The position numbers were made by a program, and so were the translations under genes. The notes beneath the pieces were generated by a model. It saw nothing but the letters and a program-made list of their open reading frames with translations, was not told the origin of the DNA and searched no databases. From Chaetorhynchus papuensis (Eukaryota > Chordata > Aves > Passeriformes > Rhipiduridae), in NCBI GenBank assembly GCA_013396525.1, contig VWYX01000786.1:248001-312000 (forward strand): a DNA stretch of 64,000 nt. The letters run 5' to 3'. Within the stretch, counting starts at the first letter, position 1. Every line of letters begins with the position of its first letter. Of this stretch, positions 52,401 to 64,000 are shown piece by piece.

Positions 52401-55400
52401 TGAAAACTGAGTCACTTCATTGTCAGCTGTAACTTCATAAGTGATGTACTCAATTTCTGTTTAGCTTCCCTCATCCACTGCAGAGTGCAATTTTCTCTCC
52501 TTTTAGTCACAACTGCTCAGTTTTCCCCATCTCCCTAGTAAAATGAAAGGATTTACTTTGTATTAAGTTCTGACTGCCTCTATAGATCCTCTTTATGAGG
52601 TCTTGTTTTAAAAGTTCCACAGATTGCATTGGTGACCCCAAGTAAGTCATGAAATTGTATGGGAAGGCAGTAAAGGAAGAACAAAAATCCAAATACCTGC
52701 TGCTGCCAGAGCAGGAGTGAGACCTCTGTCACTGTACAGGTTGCAAATCAAGCTCAGCCCATTTGGTCCTTAGCTGGTTGGTTAGTTGGTTATTTTCCTT
52801 CCTTTTGGAAGGCTTTGAATGTCTGGAGGGGGTTCTTGACAAAAACAAACCTTTTGTGTTAGATACAATACAGTAGTGCTGGAGGACTCACTGCCATAGT
52901 AGATCTTATACCTTTTTTGCAGTCTTAGTTGTCGAATAGTCTCCAGTAAATGGCAGCAGAAATAATTGCAACCGTTTTGTTCTAGCCCTCCTCCAGAGAT
53001 GATACCAGGAGTAGGCCAGAGCAGATGGCAAACACAAACGAAATGGTACATTACTAAATGGGTTCACTCCTAAACGATTATTTTGACATCTTACAGGAAA
53101 AATTCTGTCAGACACAATTTTGATAAACCTGAGGTTATGTTTCTCTTTCGAAAGTATGAAGTGAATGCCTATTTTTATTATAACTTCCACTAGTAACTAT
53201 GTAATTTCAGTATTTAGGCATTTGCATTTTTCTAACTCCATATAATTAGCAAGACAAAAGGCCTTTTCTCTCCTATCCAGATATTTTGACTTCACTCTGT
53301 TGTGGAGGTGGAGCAGAACCTGAACTCTGAGGCTTTGGCCCACAGCTCTGAGAAACTGTGGCAGGCTTCAGTGTGCAACAGCTAAATTGGAGCATGAAGG
53401 TTTTGAAGAAACATTTATAATAATTGGTCAGTGTGCACGGCAGTCAAGGACCCCTGCACAAGTTCAAAATGAGAGAGAAGTAATTATTTGTGTAGTCAAT
53501 TATATAAAATCCCTTTCTAAGCATATATCTGAATAGAACACTTTTAAGATAAATATCCACAAAAAGTATCTTTTAGGAAAACTTAGAATGTTGCACATAG
53601 CATAAGTAGAGTCAGACATCTAAGCTAAACAAAAATACAGACTATAGAAATTTAAGACTTCATTTAATTGCAGTTTAGTAGCCAGCTTCATAAAATGTTA
53701 TCTTTAATCTCCTTTCCATTGTCCTAAGATATAATACTTAATTTTAATGGGACACATATGTGAGGGGTGTATGAACACGTTCATTTAAAGCTCTAATGGG
53801 GAATCTCAGTATTTTATTGCATTATTTGGGGACGGTGACACCTGTAAACACATGGCTGCTGTCCTTACTGGTATCACAGACAAATTATGGTTTGTGCACC
53901 ACTCCTTCAATTTGCAGTCATTTCTAGCACAGCTTTCTATAAGCACAGCAATCCACCTACCCATAGTAAATTGGAGGATTAGCATTTATTCTAATCCATC
54001 AACAGCATTGGTACATGCCAGAAATTGCAGAAAAAAATTAGTATAAACCTTAAAATTAATTCTTTGCCTGTTATCTAAATGATAATAATGGAAATACCTT
54101 TCTAACAGTAAAATAATACGACTGGATAAAAGCGTTCTCTAAATTGCTAATGCTAAGTAGCTAAAAATCTAGACTTACTGAAAATCTGAAATTTATCATA
54201 TTATACATTTAATTAGATACATATTTATAAGCCACAAAGTTATAATTATAAATTGTTTACCTGACTACTCAGGTGCAGAAACAGACTTTGGTTTCAAAAG
54301 CAAAAGAAGCGGTTCGCAATCTATAATGAAACTATTCTTACTGTAATTATAGCATTAATGAGATGCATATCAATCAACAGGTACATCATCATATACCTTC
54401 CATTTTCTGTTCAGAGCATTTCTGAAATCAGCTTCAATTTTATTTAAAGTTCCCTTAGAAATACCTGTCATTTTGATTACTTTTAAGAGCTTATGACTTT
54501 ATAGGAAAGTTTTCACATTTCAAGAAAGTAAAAATAGGCAACATTAAAAGTAAAAACTACTTGAACTCTATACCCATTTGTTCCTGATGTAGATAGCAGT
54601 TAGTGACAATCTGTCTTGCTACTTTTTACTCTAGGTATCCACCTGTAATTCTACCTCTTCTCCTCTTTTTGTTTGTTCAGTACTCACAAATTTATAAATC
54701 TTTACATTATAATATGTTACATTCGGTAATCTCTTCAGTTAAGCTTTGCTGAACTTCCAAAATGAGGCAAATAGAGCATAGAAACAAGGGCAATAAGCAA
54801 ACATGAAATACAGCATAAAATGTAAACAAGCAACTTGGAAAAAGAAACAAAAGACCTCTTTGTCATATCTGGTTCTGGAAACAGTTCTATCACTCTTCCA
54901 CCGGTATCCATGGACCTAGAGAACAAATGACTTTTCCCTAAATAAAATTCCCCATTCTGGTCCAGTTTAGACCTAACTTGGCTGCTCATATGGATGGTAT
55001 TCGATGCCTTTTAAAGAATTCTATCTTCTGATAATTCAGCAGGTGCACAGGAAGCCATTTTTCTACTTTCTTTGACATCAAGCCAAATTTCCCCAAATCA
55101 GAGACTAAGGCCCATTTTTGTCTCTACAAAATGTATATGCACGCAATTTGTCACTACAGAATTGGGATCAACAAACTGGGTCTACATGTCAGTCCCTTTT
55201 AGTGTCTAAAACAGTTTAGACTCTCCTTCCTGCAGAAATCAGAGTCTCTTATGTTGAATGGGGAGGAAAGAAAGGGAAGAAGGTCAGGAAAGAAGCTCAT
55301 GACCATTTTTCCAATCCCTTTTTCCATACAAGTTAGCACAAACTAGTTTTAATCAGTGACGGCAATAACACAATCTCATTTTAAAGCAGTAACAATTTCA

Positions 55401-58400
55401 TAAAGTAGTCTATAATAACCACATTGAAGTGAATTTTAAGTACCCAGATTCTCGGAACCTTGGACTTCAATTTTTTCCATTCAGAGATTTTTCTGGCCAA
55501 TTAAGAGACAATTCTAGCAAATACGTGTATCTATGAAAATCAAGTTATTTACTCACTAATGAATTCAAAGGAATTCAGAAAGAAAACCTACTCCAATACT
55601 GCATCCAGCAGTGATGAGGATAGCAGAAGCTACTTGCAAAGAAGATGTCTAAGATGTCTACTTGCAAAATAAAATAAGATGGTGGGGGGGAGATGTCTGA
55701 CTGTTCTGCGTTAACAATGAGTGAAGTGGCAAACACACAAAATAGACCATAAACAGACAGCACACGATTTCACACAGGAATGATATGGAGTTAAGTCATG
55801 CCTACATGCAGATTAAGGAGAATGCCAAACACTCCAAGGCTGGTAAGCATAAAGACCTCAGCTTTAAACCTGGTTCTCTGCATTCCAAATCAAAATGCTT
55901 TTAAAAAGCTGCTTTTCTTTCTGAGCTCCCTACAATGCTCTATCAGCACCTGGAGACAAACTCTCCTGGGCAGCAAATCATCTGGATCTATTGACACCAT
56001 AATACATTTAAGCTGGAGACTTATTTACTGTCTAAAGTAAGATTCCATCCAATAGAGAATGAAAGGTTGAGGGAGGAAAGGTGTAATCAGTGGCATTAAA
56101 CAGCCTGAGAAGGAGCCCCTTGGCAGGGCTGTGACAAGAAGTTTTTTGAAGTGGAAGGTATACAACACTCCCCTTCAGTCAGGCAGCTGGGATTCCTGCA
56201 GTGGCTTGAATGGCTTTTGTTTTTATTCTTCTGCATAACAGAGAATTATAAAAGCCACACTATCATATCCGTTATTTAGCTGTCCCTTGTTATTGTTTTT
56301 GCTTTCTCCATGAACTACAAAATGTCAGAAGCTTGCAGTCTGCATACTGAAAATATCTTAATTCAAAAACCAGAAGCTACAGTCAAGACAGAAATTTACA
56401 CGATTAATTTTCACAGGCCTTGTTTCACTGAGCTTGTGTTTTATACATTCAGGCATCAATAAAATCAGCACCAATGTTAAGGATCTAGTTATGTAATTCA
56501 AATTAATATCTTCTCTGCCAGATAATCCTTGGTTGCAGCACTGCTGCAATTCCAGTGTAAAGAAAACAGAGTGGGATTTTTACTTGCCATACAGAAGTAA
56601 GAGCTTGGTTGTAAAGCACCATGAACGAAATAAAAGTTATATATCATTTTAATTTTATTCAGAACATCCCAGCCTTTATTGCAACATTTAAATTAGCAAG
56701 ATCTATGAAAGCCTATACAACAGAAAACCTATAAAGAGGCCCTTTCATTCAAGATTCCACAGTAGACAGCTTTTCTTATTGGGCATTTAAATTAGGATTT
56801 TCATTTAGCTTTAAGCACATACAACTCACCTATCTTCTAGAACAGTCTCTATTTCACAAAAATAAATGAAAGAAACAATGAGCCAACAACAAAAATACCC
56901 CAAGACATATAAGGTTAAATGGAATTCTGCTGCCAAATTCATAATTAAGTCTATTATGAAAAAAACTGAAATGCTAACAGAAAATTGAAGTTAATTTTAA
57001 GGGTCTATTGTACAGCTTTTGAACACTATCCAGATAGCTATCTAAATGAAATCCAATGTTCTTTCAGAAATAATGACCTGCTTGCAAGATAATCAGCACT
57101 CCTGATTGGCAAAATACAGTAAAACTGTGTTGAAATCACATGAAAATTAGGTAGGTCTGTGGACTCTACCAGCAAGAACAGATTCAGCTTCACAATTCAA
57201 CCATGAAGTCTTGTCTTCAGTGTAAATACACTACTGCACACTCCATAAATTTGGCATCATACATAGTTTCATTAACAGTTCCCATCCCTAAGATGAAACA
57301 ATTCTCCTGACTGACAGTTTATAAAAGAATTCTTCCCAAGTCAGATGATGTGGCAGTCCCACTTATGTGTCCCTCTCCCCTACCACATACAAACATGCTT
57401 CTACTCTGATATCTGTTCATCAACAAAATGAATCCTTTTTCTTAATGATTGATGCTTATACTATAAAGTGAGCCTAGACATCTCTGAAAATTTCAACTCT
57501 TTGAAATTCCCCCATACAACATTCATAATATTGACTAGTCAGTGATTTCCAATTAACTAGTGAATAATTAAAATGAAACCACTGGTAAGTCTGAAAGACA
57601 GTCAGCTGAGCATGTGTCTAATAATATAACCTGGCTTTTATAAATACAACTATTTTAGCATCATCTTGTCACAGCAGTCATGAGGTCGGCACCAACCTGT
57701 GAAAGGCGCGTGGTTTCCAAACACTTAAGCTCCATTTGATATCGATACACCACAAACTCCAAATATCATTTTAACTACTCCTGAAGAAGCATGACCCTTA
57801 TTTCCTGGAGCTCTTGCACTGAGTGTCACCAATGTTTAGTTATTTACGTTAGTTTGTTTAATGGTACCATTCCGGAGGTAGCTGAAAGGAAATGTTTCAA
57901 CCCAAGAGCCCAGTGGTAACAGAGAACTTACCTAACAAACAAAAACAGCAGCCAGGACCCTACACATATGGAAATCTGCACAAACTGATGGAGGTCTCTG
58001 GTAGCAGAAACTCAGAGGCAAAATGTGTGACATCATCAAATAATGAAAATATTTCCTCTGCTGCATACACTCTGGAGTTTTTACGGGAACATTTTTTCCC
58101 AAAGCGCATTATCTTAAACAGAGTGATGATAGGATTCAGAGCAAATATTCAAAAGCATACCACAGAGAAGTTATGATAAATCCCTGGCCACACCTGAAAA
58201 GTGACTTTCCAATCAAGCAAAGCAATTTCTCTTAAAAGAAAGCAGATGGTGGAAAGCCCCTTCCCCACAGCCAGTTTGAGTCTCTACCCAGTGCACTGAG
58301 GAAACAGGCAGTGCCATAGCTGATGCACCTAATCCTCCACACTTTAAATAACCTGTTTACTTTCAACAGCTGAGGCACCATATAGCATCTGTAGAATGCC

Positions 58401-59211
58401 TTTAGAAACCCAGGATTACAAATCTTTCCAGCAAAAATACTACTGCGATTTCCTTGCTTCAAGAAGTGCATCATGCATTTATTTGTAACACCCTGACATC
58501 AGCTTTCAGAGCAAAAACCTGGCAGTTACTTAAAAGAAGATGTTGAAGTTTGAAGGGTTTAGGACACACTGGAGTTTCTCTCTGACAGGTTGCAGATGTT
58601 TATTTACTCATCTTTTGCACCAAAAATCTACATGAAAACTGGATTTGAGAGGAGTGAATAAGACACAGCATGTACCTAGTGGTCCCCTCAAATACTCCTT
58701 CAATCAGTTTCTAGCATTATTGAACACCAAAATAATTGACAAAAAACAGACGTAGCAACTTCCTAATAGCTAAGCACCTTTTATAGACTTCTTTACCTTC
58801 AGTCTTAAAGGCAAAGTATTAGTACTTCCTATAGAATTGCAGCAGTATACTTACCCATACATACTGACAGCAGTGATGAAACAGCTTCAGAAATGCTGAT
58901 TCTGAAGATAATATTTACAAAATCATATCACAGATATTGAAGTGCTAACTTGGAAGGACTTACCTGCTTTCAATTTGGATAATAACTCTCACTCATCATA
59001 CATCTTTTAAACGAGATGAATGAACCTAATAGAGAGTCTGACATTAATCTAAGTACCCTCGTAAATGAGAACGATGTACTGTATTGTGAGAGCAAATACT
59101 ATTCACAGCTTAAAGATAACTCTCCCGTTTGCTAATTAGACATTTTAACAAACAGAAGAAAATTATCTCTCCCAAGGAACAGAACAAAAGCCAAGGAGAC
59201 AAGCTACTCAC
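43474..59211 (-). other. PDE1A: First part of the intron after PDE1A exon 1A
   Basis: About 15.7 kb directly downstream of exon 1A with no repeat family I can name. An extra perfect donor, GCAG|GTAAGT, occurs on the minus strand at 58964, 248 bp after the exon 1A donor. Using it would read straight into an in-frame TGA. Remaining open frames look random; 54735-54989 (minus) contains one hydrophobic segment but no known domain. Confidence 0.6.
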
Positions 59212-59315
59212 ATTCCTTTGAGTCGCTGCCACATTTTCTCTGCATGTCCTCCTATTTGGTACTGTACAGAGGCGCTTTCCAGTTCCCGAGTTGTTTCTGT
59301 CGCTCGAGCCCCCAT
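59212..59315 (-). CDS. PDE1A: PDE1A alternative first coding exon 1A (partial CDS)
   Basis: PDE1A is a Ca2+/calmodulin-activated phosphodiesterase that hydrolyses cGMP and cAMP in the cytosol. On the minus strand an ATG at 59315 in strong context (ACCATGG) opens 34 codons plus 2 nt. They begin MGARATETTRELE and end EKMWQRLKG, followed by the donor AT|GTGAGT. From memory the mammalian long-isoform start is MGSSATEIEELENTTFKYL then TGEQTEKMWQRLKGI, so the ends match closely and the middle has diverged, with one extra residue here. The split codon AT+N would give the Ile of KGI-LRCLVK. The EKMWQRLKG part is the start of the known N-terminal calmodulin-binding helix. The next exon is not visible in the window. 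Catalytic residues lie in later exons, so only the N-terminus can be judged. Identification rests on motif, phase and donor agreeing; I consider it very likely. Confidence 0.93.
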
Positions 59316-59560
59316 GGTTATTGTCCTACAGCGATACAGTTACAGTCAGGCTCAGCAGCAAGTAAAAGCAGTCCTTAGTCCGCTACACATTTCAGAAGAT
59401 CCACGCATGTTAGACAGTAGCTGCTGTCATATCAAAACACATCAGAATTACAACAGCTGAGGGACGATCCTGCCTGAATTGCTATTCACTTTGACAGACA
59501 AATCCACTCTTCCCCCCCAAGCACAGAGCAAGTACACACAGCTCCTCTGACCTCACGAGT
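59316..59560 (-). other. PDE1A: Probable 5' leader of the PDE1A exon 1A transcript
   Basis: This is the stretch between the exon 1A start codon and a transcription start inferred about 25-30 bp downstream of a TATA-like motif. It contains several upstream ATG triplets (for example near 59386, 59407 and 59431), so some uORF control is possible. It also holds a CRE-like TGAGGTCA near 59551. The 5' boundary is inferred, not seen; transcript data are absent. Confidence 0.4.
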
Positions 59561-59585
59561 CTAATCCATACGGGAGAGCCAGCTA

Positions 59586-59591
59586 CTTATA
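59586..59591 (-). promoter_or_regulatory. PDE1A: TATA-like box of the PDE1A exon 1A promoter
   Basis: The minus strand reads GTAGTATAAGTAGC here, about 270 bp upstream of the exon 1A ATG. Position and orientation suit a TATA box with a start near 59560. The surroundings are not a CpG island, which fits a TATA-driven, tissue-restricted promoter. A chance TATA match is possible. Confidence 0.35.
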
Positions 59592-62500
59592 CTACTGACT
59601 GCTCAAGCTCCTTTCTCATGCACTTTTTCTGCTGTAGGAATACACACAGAAGCACAAAAGATTCCTTAAAATGGACTATAATTCATTGCCATGCAGGATA
59701 AATGTGAATGGCTTTAACAGTCCAGAAGGAAAAAAAGGCTGGCTTCTGCTATGCAGGTTGGAGAAACAGGCTGCAATAGGAAAGCAGATGGTAGATACCA
59801 GTATCAGCCACATCACCCTACAAAAAGAGTGTGTGTTCAAATGCCAGAGCTTTCCTCTCTTTAGTTGATCCTGAATTGTTTCTTATTGAATAAATATCTA
59901 CCAGCCTCTCAATAAAAACATGACTGTACAAATGCTAAGTCAGTAGCAAAGACATGTCTAAATCCCTGCAGAAGAGAAATCAGCGAGCGCTACAGGTTGT
60001 TATTGAAGGAATATGCTGTAATGATGACTGTTCACCTTCTCCTAGCAACTCCACACAGTAGGTAACTGTCAATTTAACTGGTGGAAAATGCAGCAGCTGC
60101 AAGACAGCCCGCTCTGCGAATCCTCCGGGACAGCAGCATGTGTGTGTCAAAATCCGATGCTGAACTCTGTGTGTCTGCCAGCAAAAAACAATTAAGTGCA
60201 TACAAACAGCAAAAGGGTTAAGGACTAATCAGTACATGAGCCATGCAGCAGACTGCCTGCTCTGCCTTCCAAGTGCAAACCTGAGAACCTATCTGTACAG
60301 CCAAAGTCGGGGCTTGGAGAGGGCAAAGGAGAGGATTTCCTTACTGCTTGCTCAGTCACAGACTTGGGTTTGCAGAGCGCTTCTCCGACCTGAAAATAGC
60401 ACCTGTCTTGTTTGGTGAGTAAAAGTCTTCATTTCTGAAGCAGCAGCCAAACAATCAAATATACCCCAGGCTTGCCTCAGTGACCATGTTTGTTTCAATC
60501 AGCCTAAGAGCTGTGCAAGAAGCCAGGCAAGAGGAGCACGGCAGGAGGGAGTACAAGTGTCAGCTTTGTCAGCTACTGATGCCACTGCCAGGTGGGAAAA
60601 GGAGCTTTGGATCCACATTGGAAAAGTGAGGATGAGCATCCTCAGATGGTGACTGGAAGGAACCTAAGGGTAAGGGAGGCATATTTCAGTATGGCTTTAA
60701 CTAAACAGCTTTATCTGTGTTCAATTTTACAATGAAGTGAAACAATGAGAGCTCCCATCTGATGCAATTGGCAGAAATGGATAATACTACTAAGTACTCA
60801 GGTTCTTGCAGAAAAATAAAGAAGGGGCTCACAGCTTTGAAATAAACCTAACACTTCAGAATTTTCTGATCAATTTTCTTTCTCTATGGCACCTTTTATG
60901 CGCATTATAGAGACAAATTTGTCTCTATATAGACCCTATGAGAGTTATAAACCAGTTTGAGTTGCATCTCTTGCACACTGATTTCAGGTGGATAATTGGA
61001 CAGTACATTTCATTTCCTTCCATGGATTTAAGACATGCACACGCAATTTTAAACTGCTATTAATTCACAGACTTTCACCATCTTCTTCCTGACTCAGACA
61101 TATAAGAGCCAGTCCCACAAAATTCACTAACAGTTTCTGAAAAACCGGATGAGTGAAATCACAATTTTCAAACAGCATCATAAGACAATGAAGAAATACA
61201 AACATGTATTTTCAAAAACTTTAAGGCATTTATTTGGTCAAAGGCAGCAGTAGTACCTTTAAACCACTTAAAAGCTTCCAAACTTTCCACTCCTGTTTTG
61301 CATGGAGTCCAACCAAAGTTTGTAAGAAAGAGTATAAATATCCTTCCATGGAATAATTAATAAGAACATCTCACACTAATCTGGGCTCTTCCCTGACTTT
61401 TAACTGCCAACTATCTGAAGCAAAGCAAAGAAATTAAGTATTTATAGAAACCACAGAAACCTCCAGGGACAGAGGGGAATTTTAAGGGCCTCTTTTTTTC
61501 TCATAAAGTATTTCCAGCTCTTGTTGTCCAATTCTACAATCAAAAAAAAAGTGGCATTTGCAAGCTGTTCTCTCTCCCTCAGAAGGAATTCAGTAGTTGA
61601 AGATATATTGCTTTGATTTACTGGAGAAAAGTATAATGAGAAGGCAATATCCTTCAGGAAGGAAGGAAGGTACAAACTGCCCAAACAGTATCCCTGTAAA
61701 CAGAGATACACCTGCTAATGTCACCAAACTCCACAAAGGAAAACTGTAAAAACTCTGCTCCCTAAAGGACCCTGCCACTGCAACAATAGAAATTCCTACA
61801 GCAAAAGCACCCACTATGGCTTAAGCAAAAGACAAACAAAGCAGCCTTTGTTCCAAAGGTTTATCTTGAGAATCCATAGAGCAAACCACCAGAGAAGACT
61901 CTGAACGATGAAATTGTATCTTTGAAAATGAAAGAAAGAGCAGGAAACAAAAAGATAGATAAGGCATTTGAAAATCAAGAAATTTGCCAGAGCGTGTCCT
62001 GTAGTTCCCTAAGGAGACAGAAACAAACCATCTAAAACAAAAGACCAACTTTTAAGTTGTTTTGAAAGCACGAGCAAAAAGCCCTTATGGAAACACTGGG
62101 AAAGGAGAGACCTTTCCTCCCTTTAGCATGTGTGAATAACACTCAGAGAACGAAGCAGCCGAGCCCACACCCTGCCTCCGGCTCAGTGGAGGGCAGGCAC
62201 CGGGCTGAGAATGAGCCAAGGCAGTGCCCACACAGCTCCTGCTGCAGAGGGGATGCAGGGCCCGAAGGACAGGGGTGTGCCCCTGGAACACAGAGCAGCC
62301 TCACATCACAGCCTGCACGGAGCAGGGAGGGGATCAGCGGGGGAAATACAGACAACCCGGCCTGCTCAGAGACACTGACCTCTGTCCCTGCACTACGAGC
62401 AGGTCAAAAGAAGATCCAGAATACTAAACTATGAGCAGCTACTCTGGAAAGCAAGGCCAATCAAGAGGGCTAGCACCTGAAATGATAACTTATCCATCGA

Positions 62501-64000
62501 AGTTTTCATCTTGCCACTTCCTGTTCTTGAACCAGTTTTCTGTTCTTGCCCTGCCTAACCCATTTGTGCTACAGTTTCAGCAAGTTCTTGTTACAGTCCA
62601 TCTTCCTCCTAAAAAGAAAAATCTTTTTGCCCTTTGCCCACAGTTTTTTTCTATTTTTTTAGATTTCATCTTAAAATTTCCATGCTAAAGTCAACACACA
62701 CTTCTATTAGCCAATATGGAGATACATTAAAACAGGAATAATTAACTTCTTCACCCTTAATTATGGCAATAATAAAACTCTCCCAGTGCCACTTAATCCT
62801 CAGCTAAGAAGCTACATTTAATGAAAATTTACACTAAGCTCCTTTTCTTTCATCTAGAAGTAATTCGCTCCAGTAGTAATATCAATGCAAAGAGATAATT
62901 TTAAAATACATGCACAAGTAAAGAAACCAGGTTGCCTTTTCAATATTGAGTACTAACAGACCTTTACAGTTATGCTAAAATCACACAGTTGCAATGAAAA
63001 CAGGTTACCTTGAAACTGGGAAAATCCTGCAGCTAGACCAGTTAATTAGCTGTAAGAACAGGAAAGGGATCATGCAGGTTTTGATGAGGAGAATGAGAGC
63101 TTTATTTTAAAGATGTTTAAATTCCTCTGCTCCTGAAGGGAAATTAAATATGCTGTTTTGTTTGAAATTAATCTTCAAAACATCTAATTCATGACACATG
63201 AAAAATGAGGAAGAATCAAGAGACCTGCAGGGTGACTTGTCAAATTAATAGCCATCCCTCCAAACATGACAACACAAACCTCCCTGCTGTGGAACTGCAG
63301 GAGAGCCATGCACCAATTAAGAAATCTGAAAACATAAGGAAAAAAACCCAAAACAAATCCTCAAAAAGATAAGATAAATGTATTGTAATTAGTGACAGCA
63401 GGTATTAGATTTTCATGCTGTATGTTCTGGCCCTGATCTACCAGGCACTAATGCACATTTAATTTTAAGCAGGTAAAGCATTGTATTTATTTGCTGGGTA
63501 AGACAGAGTTCAACAGCGTTGTAAATAACAGAGTTAAACCACTGAAGAACTGCCAGTGGACTCGAGTGCTATGTGGTGCCTTGTGAACAGAACCTAAGAT
63601 AGCACAGAGACCACATCACCGAAATTCTGCCCTTGCAGAAAAGGAATGGTTTGCTAGACAGCGTCCTCCATGCCTCCTTTTGCTCTCCCCCTTGTCCCTT
63701 TTATTCACATTTGTGAAGTGCAATCCTCTTTTGCACAAGCAGAGTTTCCAGCTTGCTTACAATGTCCAAATATCTGAATTATTAATCAACAGGAAGCACA
63801 GCACAGGAAGAAGAAATATTTGGTCTTATTAAAGTTCATGGACTTTATTTAAATATATAGGTCTCCAGCAATCCGGCAATGGGAAAATATTGATGTTACA
63901 GTAATCTTGGATTTTCAGATTCTCCACAGAATATATTAACAAAATTAGTACAGTTACATAATCGAGGAATAGCAACTCTAAAAAGTTATGCATATGGTCT
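59592..64000. other. Upstream flank of PDE1A
   Basis: Presumed intergenic or distal promoter DNA upstream of exon 1A. It contains the GC-rich block at 62.1 kb and a plus-strand GTGAGT donor-like site at 60415. I find no coding exon of a neighbouring gene. Confidence 0.55.
62085..62430. promoter_or_regulatory. GC-rich block upstream of PDE1A
   Basis: This ~350 bp is clearly richer in G+C than its neighbours and has about ten CpGs by eye, 2.5-2.9 kb upstream of the exon 1A promoter region. Overlapping open frames on both strands are composition effects. It could be a regulatory element, an unannotated exon of a neighbouring transcript, or a GC-rich repeat fragment. Confidence 0.3.

Noticed and set aside
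62087..62434. Overlapping frames on both strands in the GC-rich block
   Set aside because: Stops are rare in GC-rich DNA, so several frames open at once. None looks like a protein family.
1..64000. CRISPR arrays, operons, phage or other prokaryotic systems
   Set aside because: The sequence is vertebrate intronic DNA. The tandem repeats are short simple duplications without spacer structure.

Overview
This looks like a bird nuclear genome window. It is AT-rich and gene-poor, with no bacterial-style operons. The recognisable repeats are truncated CR1 LINEs of avian type plus a few much older CR1/L3 and MIR-like fragments. Nearly all open frames are short and random or lie inside repeats.

The one gene I can name is PDE1A (calmodulin-dependent cyclic-nucleotide phosphodiesterase 1A), running on the minus strand. 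Two alternative first coding exons are visible. Exon 1A (59212-59315) encodes a 34-residue start ending in EKMWQRLKG. Exon 1B (20892-20944) encodes MDDCVTIKKKHLQRPIFR, whose last residue is completed by the next exon. Both end in phase 2 at good GT donors, so both can splice to the same downstream exon (expected to begin ILRCLVK / RLRCLVK). I could not find that exon, so it probably lies beyond the left edge. The window is therefore the 5' end of PDE1A.

Layout: 59592-64000 is upstream flank, with a GC-rich block near 62.1-62.4 kb. 59212-59591 holds a TATA-like motif, the leader and exon 1A. 20945-59211 is the intron after 1A and also the upstream region of exon 1B, with a (GA)n tract and a CpG-richer block near 21.3-22.2 kb. 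1-20891 is intron after exon 1B. In the introns I see CR1 copies at 9.5, 11.3, 17.8, 24.7, 31.4 and 42.4 kb, a MIR-like SINE at 35.6 kb, a pair of unidentified ~310 bp direct repeats at 30.4 and 36.8 kb, and at 3.5-4.0 kb a decayed coding-like stretch with a weak alpha-catenin/vinculin-like N-terminal pattern.

I see no sign of an undescribed multi-gene system. The most informative items are the paired PDE1A promoters/first exons and the unidentified duplicated element.
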